From NCBI RefSeq assembly GCF_036375055.1, contig NZ_DASUSQ010000094.1, forward strand, positions 1 through 64,000: a stretch of 64,000 nucleotides of DNA, written 5' to 3'. The notes beneath the pieces are model-generated. The model saw nothing but the letters and a program-made list of their open reading frames with translations. It was not told the origin of the DNA and ran no database searches. Shown piece after piece: positions 1 to 7,767 of the stretch; position 1 is the stretch's first letter; the number at the start of each line of letters is the position of its first letter. The DNA comes from Umezawaea sp036375055 (lineage in GTDB: Bacteria > Actinomycetota > Actinomycetes > Mycobacteriales > Pseudonocardiaceae). A program made the position numbers and the translations under genes.

Positions 1-48
1 ATGAGATACGGCCGGAACAAGACCTCTCCCTGAGCGGTTGAGCCCCCC

Positions 49-819
49 ATGAGCACCCTGCAGCCGCCACCGCCGTCCCTCGACGTACGACGTGCGGCGG
101 ACCGGTTCACGACGAGCGCGGGATGGCTCGACTCCAAGCACTCGTTCTCGTTCGGGCGGCACTACGACCCGAGCAACACCGGCCACGGCCTGCTGCTGGT
201 GAACAACGACGACGTCGTGACGCCGGGCTCCGGGTTCGAGACGCACCCGCACAAGGACATGGAGATCGTGACCTGGGTGCTGCGGGGGTCGCTCGTGCAC
301 CAGGACTCGACCGGGCACTCCGGGATCATCTACCCCGGCCTGGCCCAGCGGATGAGCGCGGGCAGCGGGATCATGCACTCGGAGAAGAACGACTCGTGGC
401 GGCTCGAAGGGGCCACCCACCAGGAGCCGGTGCGCTTCGTGCAGATGTGGGTCGTGCCGGACGAGAACCGGATCACGCCGGGCTACGAGCAGTTGGAGAT
501 CGACGCCGAACTGCTCGGCGGCGGACTGGTGCCGGTCGCGTCCGGAATGGACGCCCACGACGGGGCGTCGGCGATCCGGATCAAGAACAGGTACGCCGCG
601 CTGCACGCCGCCCGGCTCCAGCCGGGCCGGTCGGTCGAACTGCCCGACGCGCCGTACCTGCACCTGTTCGTGGCGCGCGGAGCGGTGACGCTGGAGGGCG
701 CAGGCCCACTGGCCGAGGGCGACGCGGTCCGGTTCACCGCGACGGGCGGCCAGCGCGTCACGGCGACCGAGGACGCCGAGGTGCTGGTGTGGGAGATGCA
801 CGCCACCCTGGCGAGCTGA
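49..819 (+). CDS. Pirin family protein
   Basis: The 256-residue product is a pirin-type bicupin. The N-terminal cupin carries the family core: the FSFG stretch around residue 34, the metal-site run ETHPHKDMEIVTWVLRG (about 64-80) and the SAGSGIMHSE motif (about 103-112). The His and Glu residues of these motifs are the expected metal ligands. Some pirins are quercetin dioxygenases and others act as redox-sensing regulators, and the sequence does not tell which applies here. There is no signal peptide, so it should be cytoplasmic. The ATG at 49 is preceded by a C-rich stretch with no good Shine-Dalgarno. It lies 14 bp upstream of the CorA-like gene, so the two may be cotranscribed. Family assignment is firm and function is open. 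Confidence 0.92.
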   Translation: MSTLQPPPPSLDVRRAADRFTTSAGWLDSKHSFSFGRHYDPSNTGHGLLLVNNDDVVTPGSGFETHPHKDMEIVTWVLRGSLVHQDSTGHSGIIYPGLAQRMSAGSGIMHSEKNDSWRLEGATHQEPVRFVQMWVVPDENRITPGYEQLEIDAELLGGGLVPVASGMDAHDGASAIRIKNRYAALHAARLQPGRSVELPDAPYLHLFVARGAVTLEGAGPLAEGDAVRFTATGGQRVTATEDAEVLVWEMHATLAS

Positions 820-833
820 CTAGCCTTCGCGGC

Positions 834-1796
834 ATGGTGAGGACGCGGCTGTACCGCCTGGGTGTGCTCGTGGCGTCGGACTTCCCGCTGGACGAGGTGT
901 CGGACCACGTCGGGGACCCGGACTCGGTGGTGTGGGTGGACTTCCACCGCCCCACCGAGTCGGACCTGGCGACGGTCGCGGGCGAGCTGGACCTGCACGC
1001 CCTCGCCGTCGAGGACGCGCTGACCAAGCACGAGCGGCCCAAGTTCGACCAGTACGACGGCCACGCGTTCCTGACGGTGAAGGCCGTCCGGTCCGACGGC
1101 GAGGAGCGGCTCGCGCTGACGGAGGTGTCCGCGTTCATCACCGAGCGGGCGCTGATCACGGTGCGGGACGAGTTCGACGTCGACGACGTGGTGCGGCGCT
1201 GGGACGAACCGGGCGGTGTCGAGGCGGTCGGCGTCGGCTACCTGCTGCACGGGCTGCTGGACGTGGTCGTGGACGGCCACCTCGCCGCGGCGCAGCGGTT
1301 GGACGACGAGGTCGAGGCCCTGGAGGACGCGCTGTTCGAGGAGCGGCCGGACCACGGGGCGGTGCAGCACCGGACCCTGGGACTGCGCAAGGACCTCGTC
1401 GCGCTGCGGCGGGCCGAGCTGCCGATGTCCGACGTGGTGGGCAGGCTGCTGCGCGCCGACGGACCGCTGGTCACCGACGAGCTGCGGCCGTACTTCCAGG
1501 ACGTCCACGACCACGTCCTGCGGGTGGCGGACTGGACGGAGTCGCTGCGGGAGATGACGGCGACGCTGCGCGAGACCCAGCTGACCGCGCAGGGCAACGT
1601 GATGAACATGATCATGAAGAAGGTGACGAGCTGGGCGGCGATCATCGCCGTCCCGACCGCCATCACCGGCTTCTACGGGCAGAACCTGCCCTATCCGGGC
1701 TTCGAGCGGGCGTCGGGCTTCTGGGTGTCCACAGTGTCCATACTGGTGCTGTCCGGGGTGCTGTACCTGACGTTCAAGAAGCGCGACTGGTTGTGA
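834..1796 (+). CDS. CorA-like divalent cation transporter with a GQN variant motif
   Basis: The 320-residue product has the CorA layout: a soluble N-terminal domain of about 200 residues, a long helix, and two membrane segments at the C terminus (about 262-280 and 295-313) ending in a basic KKRDWL tail. The loop between them reads YGQN (281-284) where CorA proteins normally have YGMN. The second position of the GxN selectivity signature is therefore changed from Met to Gln. The CorA/ZntB family moves Mg2+, Co2+ or Zn2+ across the cytoplasmic membrane, and the variant loop leaves the ion open. I chose the ATG at 834, just after the pirin stop. A GTG one codon later is equally possible, and no clear ribosome site favours either. 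Confidence 0.88.
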   Translation: MVRTRLYRLGVLVASDFPLDEVSDHVGDPDSVVWVDFHRPTESDLATVAGELDLHALAVEDALTKHERPKFDQYDGHAFLTVKAVRSDGEERLALTEVSAFITERALITVRDEFDVDDVVRRWDEPGGVEAVGVGYLLHGLLDVVVDGHLAAAQRLDDEVEALEDALFEERPDHGAVQHRTLGLRKDLVALRRAELPMSDVVGRLLRADGPLVTDELRPYFQDVHDHVLRVADWTESLREMTATLRETQLTAQGNVMNMIMKKVTSWAAIIAVPTAITGFYGQNLPYPGFERASGFWVSTVSILVLSGVLYLTFKKRDWL

Positions 1797-1815
1797 GTCC
1801 ACAGTGGAGGAATTG

Positions 1816-2412
1816 ATGAAGACGCTGGAGCTGGCCGTGGTGTCGGCCGGGCTGAGCACCCCGTCGTCGACGCGGCTGCTGGCGGACCGGCTGACCGGGG
1901 CCGCCCGCGCGCACCTGCCCGGCGCGCGGGTGCACGTGGTCGAGCTGCGCGACGTCGCGACCGACATCGCCCACCACCTCACCAACGGCTTCGCGAGCCC
2001 GAAGCTCCAGGCCGAGCTGGACGCGGTCACCGGCGCCGACGGCGTGATCGCCGTGACCCCGATCTTCACCGCGTCCTACAGCGGCCTGTTCAAGTCGTTC
2101 TTCGACGTGGTCGACACCACCGCCCTGGTGGGCAAGCCCGTGCTGATCGGCGCGACGGGCGGCTCGGCGCGGCACTCGCTCGCGCTGGAGTTCGCCCTGC
2201 GCCCGCTGTTCGCCTACCTGCGCGCCACCGTGGCGCCCACGGCCGTGTTCGCCGCTCCCGAGGACTGGGGCTCGGGCGACCTCGCGCGGCGCGTCGACCG
2301 GGCCGCGGGTGAGCTGGCCGCGCTGGTGGCGGGACGGCCCGCACCGTCCACACCGGACGAACCGGCCGTCGTCCCCTTCGAGGAGCAGCTCGCCGCGCTG
2401 CGCGAGCGCTAG
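1816..2412 (+). CDS. NAD(P)H-dependent FMN reductase (CE1759-like)
   Basis: The 198-residue product is a flavodoxin-like FMN reductase. It starts with a beta strand leading into GLSTPSSTR, the phosphate-binding loop of the NADPH-FMN reductase family. Later motifs are TPIFTASYSGLFKSFFD and a glycine-rich IGATGGSARHSL turn. These enzymes reduce free FMN and often supply FMNH2 to two-component monooxygenases or luciferase-like (LLM) proteins. An LLM protein is encoded at 32982-34031, but it is far away and need not be the partner. The start is ATG 1816, with GGAGG at 1806-1810 five bases upstream. An earlier in-frame GTG at 1804 overlaps that ribosome site and is less likely. The gene ends back-to-back with the convergent MDMPI-fold gene. 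Confidence 0.88.
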   Translation: MKTLELAVVSAGLSTPSSTRLLADRLTGAARAHLPGARVHVVELRDVATDIAHHLTNGFASPKLQAELDAVTGADGVIAVTPIFTASYSGLFKSFFDVVDTTALVGKPVLIGATGGSARHSLALEFALRPLFAYLRATVAPTAVFAAPEDWGSGDLARRVDRAAGELAALVAGRPAPSTPDEPAVVPFEEQLAALRER

Positions 2413-3057
2413 TCAGCCCAGGACGAACGGGAGCCCGGCCGCCAGGTCGCCGAGCTCGGCGCGCTCGGCCGCGGTCGGCTCGCGCCGCCCGGTGCCGATC
2501 CGCAGCACGTCGGCGTCGGGGAGCGACGCGGGGAACGCGCTCCCGGCGATCTCCTCCAGCACCTCCCGCGAGCGTGCCAGCCCTTCGGCGGGCGGCGGGT
2601 CGACGTCCGGCAGGTCGAGGTGGTGCAGCGTCCACTCCACGACGTACGCGGACAGGAAGTCCCGCACCGTGAGGACCTGGTCGCGGGTGCCGACTCGCGA
2701 GTCCGGGTCGGCGAGCCGCGCGGCCCGGCCCGCGGCGGAGCCGACGTCGTCGAGGTGGAACTTGAGCAGCCACGGCTCGCCGTACGCGGCGGCCAGCCGG
2801 GTGGTCAGCGCGTCGAGCGGGTCGTCACCCGTCGGCGGCACCCCGGAGACCTCCCAGTAGGTCACCGCGTTCCGCGTCGGCTCGGCGTCGGTGGGCGTCG
2901 CGAGGGTGATCAGGACGTCCTGCGCGTCGATCACCAGGTGGCACACCAGGTCCCGCACGAGCCAGCCCGCGCAGCCGGACGGCCGGTTGAAGGCCTCGTC
3001 CGGCAGGTCGGCCACGGCCGCGAGCAACGCCGTCCACGATCGCGAGAACTCCTCCAC
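2413..3057 (-). CDS. Maleylpyruvate isomerase family (MDMPI/DinB fold) protein
   Basis: The 214-residue product belongs to the mycothiol-dependent maleylpyruvate isomerase / DinB-like superfamily of actinobacteria. The N-terminal four-helix metal-binding bundle shows the signature FNRPSGCAGWLVRDLVCHL. Its HL pair, with a later ATVVEWTLHHLDL-like helix (here YVVEWTLHHLDL), supplies the usual histidine ligands. Related enzymes isomerise or transfer groups with mycothiol, but most members have no known substrate. I chose GTG 3057 because the open frame further upstream has no family similarity and would run into the divergent lipoprotein promoter. A TTG at 3066 is an alternative. There is no obvious ribosome site. 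Confidence 0.82.
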   Translation of the reverse strand: MEEFSRSWTALLAAVADLPDEAFNRPSGCAGWLVRDLVCHLVIDAQDVLITLATPTDAEPTRNAVTYWEVSGVPPTGDDPLDALTTRLAAAYGEPWLLKFHLDDVGSAAGRAARLADPDSRVGTRDQVLTVRDFLSAYVVEWTLHHLDLPDVDPPPAEGLARSREVLEEIAGSAFPASLPDADVLRIGTGRREPTAAERAELGDLAAGLPFVLG

Positions 3058-3190
3058 GGCCCGCAAACTAGCAGTGCGCGCCGATCGGTGGAACAACGCG
3101 GACGCCGGAACGCGGGTGGGGCGTCCCACCCGCACCTGACCAGCCGGCGGAGTCCGCAACCCGGCCTCGTCGACGAGGACCGAACCGGTC

Positions 3191-3577
3191 ATGACCCGCA
3201 TCGCGAGAACATCGCTGATCACGGCCTCCGCCCTGCTGCCGGCGGCCTGCTCGGGCGGCCGGGGCACGACCGGCTCAGCCGCCACGGCCCCGCGGGCCGG
3301 GTCCACCGCCGCGAGCCCGACCGCCGCGGGTTCCGCCGCGGGGACGTCGGGCGCCGACGTGTGCGGCTACCTGCGCGGCCGGACCCCGGCGTTGCGGGGG
3401 ACCGGCTCCGAGGTGGGCGCCACGGCGAACCTGACCACGAACCTCCACTCGTGGTACGAGGAGCGGGGCGCCGCCCCCGGCGGCGCGGTGATCGACCGGC
3501 AGCTCGCGCAGGAGTGCCCCGACGTCGCCACCCGGGTGCACGAGCTGGCGGGCACCACGGGCTTCGCCACGCCGTAG
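3191..3577 (+). CDS. Small secreted lipoprotein, function unknown
   Basis: The 128-residue product has a signal peptide with Arg at position 3 and a hydrophobic stretch ending in a lipobox-like ALLPAAC, so Cys20 is the likely lipid anchor. A Gly/Ala/Ser/Thr-rich linker follows to about residue 53. The small C-terminal domain contains two further cysteines (about 58 and 106) that could pair outside the membrane. I do not recognise the family. The gene is divergent from the MDMPI-fold gene and convergent with the response regulator gene. The gap to the regulator gene is only 13 bp. Confidence 0.7.
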   Translation: MTRIARTSLITASALLPAACSGGRGTTGSAATAPRAGSTAASPTAAGSAAGTSGADVCGYLRGRTPALRGTGSEVGATANLTTNLHSWYEERGAAPGGAVIDRQLAQECPDVATRVHELAGTTGFATP

Positions 3578-3590
3578 CGGGCGGCGGCCG

Positions 3591-4193
3591 TCAGAGCCAG
3601 CCCCGTTCGCGGGCGATCGAGGCGGCCTCGGACCTGTTGCGCGCGTTGAGCTTCGCCATCGCCGTGGACAGGTAGTTGCGCACGGTTCCCTCGGCGAGGT
3701 GCAGGCGGCGCGCGATCTCCGCGTTGGACGCGCCGTCCACGACCTCGCGCAGCAGCTCGCGCTCGCGGTCGGTCAGCGGGTCCGCCGAGTCCCACGCCGC
3801 CACGGCCAGTTCCGGCGACACCACCCGCTCCCCCGCGTGCACCCTGCGCAGCGCGGCGGCGAGCTCGGCGATCGGCGCGTCCTTCAGCACGTACCCGAGC
3901 ACGCCCGCCTCCAGCGCCCGCCGGAGGTACCCGCCGCGGGCGAACGTGGTCACGATCAGCACCCGCGTCGGGTCCCCCCTGCGGTGCAGCTCGGCCGCCA
4001 CGTCCAACCCGGACCGGCCGGGCATCTCGATGTCGGTCAGCAGCACGTCGGGCCGGTGCTCCGCGACGGCCGCGAGCGCCGCGTCCCCGTCGGAGACCCC
4101 GGCGACGACCTCGACGTCCGGCTGGAGGTCCAGCAGCGCGGCGAACGCCCCGAGGACCATGCCCTGGTCCTCGGCGAGCACGACCCGGATCAC
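3591..4193 (-). CDS. NarL/FixJ-family response regulator
   Basis: The 200-residue product has a receiver domain (about 1-118) with acidic residues AED at 7-9, the phosphoacceptor Asp54 in LLTDIEMPG, and the conserved Lys in YVLKDA. A LuxR-type helix-turn-helix follows (LTDRERELLREVVDGASNAEIARRLHLAEGTVRNYLS). It acts as a DNA-binding regulator phosphorylated by the kinase encoded upstream. The GTG start at 4193 overlaps the kinase stop by 4 bp (GTGA), so the two are translationally coupled. It is the last gene of a four-gene operon (ATPase, permease, kinase, regulator). Two-component systems paired like this with an ABC-2 exporter often respond to membrane or lipid stress, but no signal can be read from this sequence. 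Confidence 0.93.
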   Translation of the reverse strand: MIRVVLAEDQGMVLGAFAALLDLQPDVEVVAGVSDGDAALAAVAEHRPDVLLTDIEMPGRSGLDVAAELHRRGDPTRVLIVTTFARGGYLRRALEAGVLGYVLKDAPIAELAAALRRVHAGERVVSPELAVAAWDSADPLTDRERELLREVVDGASNAEIARRLHLAEGTVRNYLSTAMAKLNARNRSEAASIARERGWL

Positions 4194-5269
4194 GTGGCCA
4201 CCCGCAGCGGCACGGCGATCGTCACGGTCGTGCCCTCGGTGCCGGTGCGGTGCACCCGGCCGCCCAGCGCGGCGATCCGCTCCCGCATCCCCGACAGCCC
4301 GTTGCCGTCGACGTCCTGACCGCCCACGCCGTCGTCGGCCACCACGACCCGCAGCTCGCCGTCGACGGCGTGGATGCCGACGTGGCACTCGCGGGCGCCC
4401 GCGTGCCGGGCGACGTTGGTGATCGCCTCCCGCACGGCCAGCGCCAGCTGGTGCTCGGTGGAGCCCACCAGCTCCAGGTCCGGGTCGCGCGTCACGCGCA
4501 GCTCGACCCCGGCGCTCGCGAGCGCCCCTCGTGCGGCGTCCAACTCGGCCTCCAGGCTGGCCTGCCGCCAGCCGCTCACGGTGGCCCGCACCTCGGCCAG
4601 GGCGTCGCGGGCGGTGCGCTCGATCTCCAGCACCTCCGCGCGGGCCCTGACCGGGTCGAGGTCCACCAGTTCCTTCACCAGCTGGGCGCGCATCACCACG
4701 GCGGTCAGCGAGTGCCCGAGCAGGTCGTGCAGGTCCCGCGCGATCCGCTCGCGCTCGGAGACCGTGGCCAGGTGCTCGATGCGGGCGTTGGCCATGCGCA
4801 GCTCGGTGTGGTCCCGCGACCGGGCCGCCTCGGCGATCTGCACCAGCCCGATCACCCAGATGAAGATCACCGGCGGGATGACGTTCCACAGCAGGTACGG
4901 CATCGGCACCGGGGAGATCGTGGCGGAGAACAGCGTCAGCGCGGTGAGGAAGCCCATCCACCGCAGCGCCGTCCGCCGCGTCTCCGTCAGCCCCGCGCAC
5001 GCCGCCGCGTAGACGAACAGGATCGCCGCGCCCGCGTTGAACAGGATCGTGGCCGCACCGAGCGCGGTCGCGGGCACCGTCAGCCACCAGCGGGCCTGCC
5101 ACGGGCGCAGCAGCGACATCGCGTACATCGGCAGGAAGCCGCCGATGATGACGCCCACCAGCACCCAGTCGCCCACGCCCGCGTCCGGGTCGAACGCGGG
5201 CTGGAACGCGGGCAGCACGAGGTAGACCAGGTGCACCCAGGTCCACACGCGCAGTCGTGAAGTCGTCAT
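4190..5269 (-). CDS. Sensor histidine kinase (HisKA_3, NarL-partner type)
   Basis: The 359-residue product begins with about five to six hydrophobic segments (residues 9-140), with very short loops and no extracellular sensor domain. A short coiled region leads to the HisKA_3 dimerisation motif SERERIARDLHDLLGHSL, with the phosphorylated His at 181. A C-terminal HATPase domain has the N box EAITNVARHA, the G1 box VADDGVGG and the G2 box GLSGMRERI. This is the DesK-like arrangement in which the membrane part itself senses the bilayer. The ATG at 5269 overlaps the stop of the ABC permease by 4 bp, and the stop overlaps the regulator start by 4 bp. The operon order and spacing are unambiguous. 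Confidence 0.93.
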   Translation of the reverse strand: MTTSRLRVWTWVHLVYLVLPAFQPAFDPDAGVGDWVLVGVIIGGFLPMYAMSLLRPWQARWWLTVPATALGAATILFNAGAAILFVYAAACAGLTETRRTALRWMGFLTALTLFSATISPVPMPYLLWNVIPPVIFIWVIGLVQIAEAARSRDHTELRMANARIEHLATVSERERIARDLHDLLGHSLTAVVMRAQLVKELVDLDPVRARAEVLEIERTARDALAEVRATVSGWRQASLEAELDAARGALASAGVELRVTRDPDLELVGSTEHQLALAVREAITNVARHAGARECHVGIHAVDGELRVVVADDGVGGQDVDGNGLSGMRERIAALGGRVHRTGTEGTTVTIAVPLRVAT

Positions 5270-6039
5270 GGTCGAGCGAAACGATAGGACAGCGCGGCCA
5301 GCGCGCCGGTGACGGCCGTCGTGCCGAGCAGCACGAGGGCGTGCGGGAGCACCTCGCCGGGGCCGATCTGGGCCAGCGCGAGCCGGGCCAGGTGGTACGG
5401 CGGCAGGAACGGGGCCACGTGGCCGAGGAACGCGGGCAGGAACTCCAGGGGCATCCACAGCCCGGAGACGACGGCCGACGGCATCAGGATCGCGTTGAGG
5501 ATCGCCGCGGCGGCGTTGGTGCTCGCCTGGAACCCGATCGCGAGCCCGAGCAGGGCGAACGGGAACGCCCCCAGCACGAGCACCACGCACAGCCGGACGA
5601 GCTGCCAGGGCGTCACCACCAGCGATCCGGTGGCCGCGGCGGCACCGGCCATGGCGACCAGCACGCCGACCGCGTACGGGAAGGACGCCACGACCTTGGC
5701 CGCGAGCGTCACCCCCAGCGGCACCGCGGAGACCTGCTTGGCCCGCAGCCAGCCGCGCTCCCGGTCCTTGGCCACGCCCATGCCGGGGTTCATCAGCGTC
5801 ACCGCCAGCACGCCGAAGGTGCCGAACGTCGCGAGCATGCCGCCGTTCTGCCTGCCGAACACGGACACGAAGAGCACGAAGAACCCGACCGGCATGACGA
5901 TCGAGAAGAACAGCGCCGCGGGCTCGCGGACGACACCCCTCAGGTCGTCCGCGAGCTCCACGGCGAAGACGCGGGGCAGGGACACGCGACGGGGTCCCCC
6001 GACGGGCACGGGCGGGGACGGGACGGTGGTGGTGGTCAT
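5266..6039 (-). CDS. ABC-2 type transporter permease
   Basis: The 257-residue product has six predicted membrane segments in the ABC-2 pattern: a first helix after residue 40, a long loop containing KDRERGWLRAKQVSAVP, then five closely spaced helices. The RERGWL stretch, in the loop between helices 2 and 3, is typical of daunorubicin-resistance-like and lipid-linked exporters. It forms an exporter with the ATPase encoded upstream. The ATG start at 6039 has an AGGAG ribosome site in the preceding 15 bases. The stop codon overlaps the kinase start by 4 bp. Confidence 0.92.
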   Translation of the reverse strand: MTTTTVPSPPVPVGGPRRVSLPRVFAVELADDLRGVVREPAALFFSIVMPVGFFVLFVSVFGRQNGGMLATFGTFGVLAVTLMNPGMGVAKDRERGWLRAKQVSAVPLGVTLAAKVVASFPYAVGVLVAMAGAAAATGSLVVTPWQLVRLCVVLVLGAFPFALLGLAIGFQASTNAAAAILNAILMPSAVVSGLWMPLEFLPAFLGHVAPFLPPYHLARLALAQIGPGEVLPHALVLLGTTAVTGALAALSYRFARP

Positions 6040-6086
6040 GGCGCGGCTCCTGGGAGAACGGGGGTCGGGGACGGACCGGTCGGTCT

Positions 6087-6971
6087 TCACGCGGCGGACG
6101 CGAGGCTCAGCACGGCCTCCTCCAGGCCGGCGTGCTCGACCCGGAGGTCGGCCAGCGCCGGGTCCTCGGCGAGCAGCACGCGGAGGGCGTCCTCGGGCGC
6201 ACGGGTCCGCAACCGCACCCGGTCGCCCTCGCGGCTCATCGACAGCACCCCCGGCAGCGCCAGCAGCCGGGCGTCGTCCAACGCCGTGGTGGCGATGACG
6301 GTCCGGTCGGGCAGCAGACCGATCAGTTCGTCCGGCGTCCCCGACGCCACGACCCGGCCCCGGTCCACCACGACGACCCGGTCGGCCACCGCGGCGGACT
6401 CCTCGATCAGGTGGGTGGTCACGAGCACGCCCACGCCACGGGCCCTCCGGTCGGCGACGGTCGCCCAGAACGCCCGCCGCGCGGCCACGTCGAGCCCCAC
6501 CGTCGGCTCGTCCATCACCAGCAGCGCGGGCGCCCCGACGAGCGCCATCGCGAGCTGCAACCGCTGCCGCTGACCGCCGGACAGCTTCACGGCCCGCCGC
6601 CCGGCCAGCTCCACGAGCCCCAGTTCGGCCAGGACCGGCCCCGCGGCGGACCGGGGCACCCCGGCCCTGACCGCCGCTCCCACGACCAGTTCCCGCACCT
6701 TCGCCGTCGTCGGGAACCCCAGCGACTGCTGCACCACCCCGAGCGAGCGCCGGGTGGCCGCCACCCTCGGGTCGCCCCCGGCCAGGGACACGGTCCCGCC
6801 CTGGCGGGCCAGCAGCCCGATCACCAGGTTGACCAGCGTGGTCTTCCCCGCCCCGTTGGGCCCGAGCAGCGCGACGCACTCCCCCGCGTCGACCGCCAGG
6901 TCCACCCCGTCCAGCGCGACCGTCCCGCCGTAGCGGTGGCGCGCCCCCTGAACCTCCAGCACCGGTGTCAT
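6087..6971 (-). CDS. ABC transporter ATP-binding protein (ABC-2 exporter)
   Basis: The 294-residue product has a complete nucleotide-binding domain in its first 220 residues: Walker A GPNGAGKTT, Q-loop in GVVQQSLGFP, signature LSGGQRQR, Walker B LLVMDEPTVGLD and H-loop TTHL. A C-terminal domain of about 70 residues follows, as in DrrA-type ATPases. It powers the permease encoded 47 bp downstream. The start ATG 6971 was chosen because the domain begins at once after it. The open frame extends 66 bp further upstream without similarity. This is the first gene of the operon. The palindrome at 7032-7043 lies about 60 bp upstream of the start and is the best candidate operator. Confidence 0.92.
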   Translation of the reverse strand: MTPVLEVQGARHRYGGTVALDGVDLAVDAGECVALLGPNGAGKTTLVNLVIGLLARQGGTVSLAGGDPRVAATRRSLGVVQQSLGFPTTAKVRELVVGAAVRAGVPRSAAGPVLAELGLVELAGRRAVKLSGGQRQRLQLAMALVGAPALLVMDEPTVGLDVAARRAFWATVADRRARGVGVLVTTHLIEESAAVADRVVVVDRGRVVASGTPDELIGLLPDRTVIATTALDDARLLALPGVLSMSREGDRVRLRTRAPEDALRVLLAEDPALADLRVEHAGLEEAVLSLASAA

Positions 6972-7031
6972 GCGCAGAGCCTGGCCGGACGCCTCCGCGG
7001 GCAGTAGTGCACGCGCGTCACCGAACCCGGA

Positions 7032-7043
7032 TGACAAATGTCA
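7032..7043. promoter_or_regulatory. TGACA-AA-TGTCA inverted repeat upstream of the ABC/two-component operon
   Basis: The 12 bp form a perfect 5-bp inverted repeat with a 2-bp centre. Read on the minus strand it contains TTGACA (7038-7043 side), so it would overlap the -35 region of a promoter for the operon starting at 6971. A regulator bound here would control that promoter. The NarL-type regulator of the operon is the natural candidate, which is inference. The GACA-N2-TGTC core recurs in three other gene-free stretches of the window (9196-9205, 27808-27817, 48245-48254). Confidence 0.45.
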
Positions 7044-7146
7044 ACTCAAGATCGACAGTGGTCCAAGCACCAGGACACGGCTCTGCATCGTAAAAGGCCG
7101 AGGTCGTGCGAAGTCGGGAATCGAAGTGGTACGAAGGAGGGGTGCG

Positions 7147-7281
7147 GTGCTAATTCCACCCGGCATCCCGATCACCATCGGTGAATTGAACTCCGAAGTA
7201 GCAATAAATAAAACTTGCTTGATCCTTAACGGCACTTTAAATGCCCACTCCGGGGCCCGCGGGACCGCTCACGATCCGTAG
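7147..7281 (+). CDS. Possible 44-residue peptide in an AT-richer stretch
   Basis: A GTG at 7147 is preceded by AAGGAGG (7134-7140), the best ribosome site in this part of the window, with 6 bp spacing. It opens a 44-codon frame that ends at 7281. The predicted peptide starts VLIPPGIPITIGELNSEVAI and has no recognisable domain. The stretch 7140-7240 is clearly less GC-rich than its surroundings and uses codons that are rare here (aaa, tta, ata). That argues either for non-coding regulatory DNA or for a foreign peptide gene. A promoter-like pair inside the frame (7186-7214) points instead to a leader for the DUF742 gene. I regard translation as possible but unproven. Confidence 0.25.
   Translation: MLIPPGIPITIGELNSEVAINKTCLILNGTLNAHSGARGTAHDP
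7186..7214 (+). promoter_or_regulatory. Candidate vegetative promoter for the DUF742 gene
   Basis: TTGAAC at 7186-7191 and TAAAAC at 7209-7214 are separated by exactly 17 bp. This resembles a housekeeping -35/-10 pair and lies in the only AT-rich patch of the region. Transcription would begin near 7221 and read into the DUF742 gene at 7407 after a leader of about 185 bases. The pattern was found by eye and has no experimental support. Confidence 0.4.
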
Positions 7282-7406
7282 TTCCGCCATCTGGAGCGGT
7301 CCGAGGACCAAGAACCCCGAGACAGCTCGTTGCTGAGTCGTTACAGTGCTATGGCCTCAGCGATCCTGGAGGCCGCCGACACCCGTCGACCGCTGCGGAG
7401 CTACTG

Positions 7407-7748
7407 ATGAACGACTTCCGGGTCCGTCCCTACGCCCTCACGGGTGGTCGTACCCGCTCGGCCATCACGCTGGACATCGAGACCATCGTGACCACGAACG
7501 AGCAGGTCTCCCCCGACCCCCTGACCGGCACCGCCGAGCACAGGAGCATCTCCACGCTGTGCCGCGACCCGCACTCCGTCGCGGAGGTCTCAGCCCGTCT
7601 GAGGCTGCCGCTGGGGGTCGTCCGGGTCCTGCTGGCCGACATGTCCGACCTGAGCCTGATCACCGTCCACCACAACGACCAGGTGCAGGACAACCGGCCG
7701 TCGACGGCGCTGATGGAGCGGGTGCTGGTCGGTCTGCGGAACCTCTGA
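7407..7748 (+). CDS. DUF742 family protein (CvnC-like)
   Basis: The 113-residue product starts with the DUF742 hallmark RPYALTGGRT (residues 7-16) and continues into a small winged-helix-like domain (HRSISTLCRDPHSVAEVSARLRLPLGVVRVLLADMSD). In Streptomyces such proteins are the third member (CvnC) of conservons, encoded with a sensor kinase, a roadblock/LC7 protein and a small GTPase. None of those partners is encoded beside this copy, which is unusual. A GGAG at 7397-7400 precedes the ATG by 6 bp. A regulatory role is likely by family, but its partner cannot be named from this window. It converges with the anti-sigma gene, leaving 19 bp between them. Confidence 0.85.
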   Translation: MNDFRVRPYALTGGRTRSAITLDIETIVTTNEQVSPDPLTGTAEHRSISTLCRDPHSVAEVSARLRLPLGVVRVLLADMSDLSLITVHHNDQVQDNRPSTALMERVLVGLRNL

Positions 7749-7767
7749 ACTGCGGGAAGCCGCAGTC

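Noticed and set aside
123..833. Long plus-strand frame overlapping the pirin gene, upstream of the CorA start
   Set aside because: It is the open third-position shadow of the pirin gene (Arg/Pro/Gly-rich). The CorA domain begins only after ATG 834.
1798..1808. Palindrome TCCACAGTGGA, also at about 31541 and with variants at 17940, 43105, 51923 and 53408
   Set aside because: It occurs inside genes as often as between them, and is probably a common word in this genome (Val-His/Ser-Thr codons), not an operator.
7041..7235. 64-codon minus-strand frame in the AT-richer island
   Set aside because: It has no ribosome site or known motif, and lies opposite the better initiated plus-strand frame.
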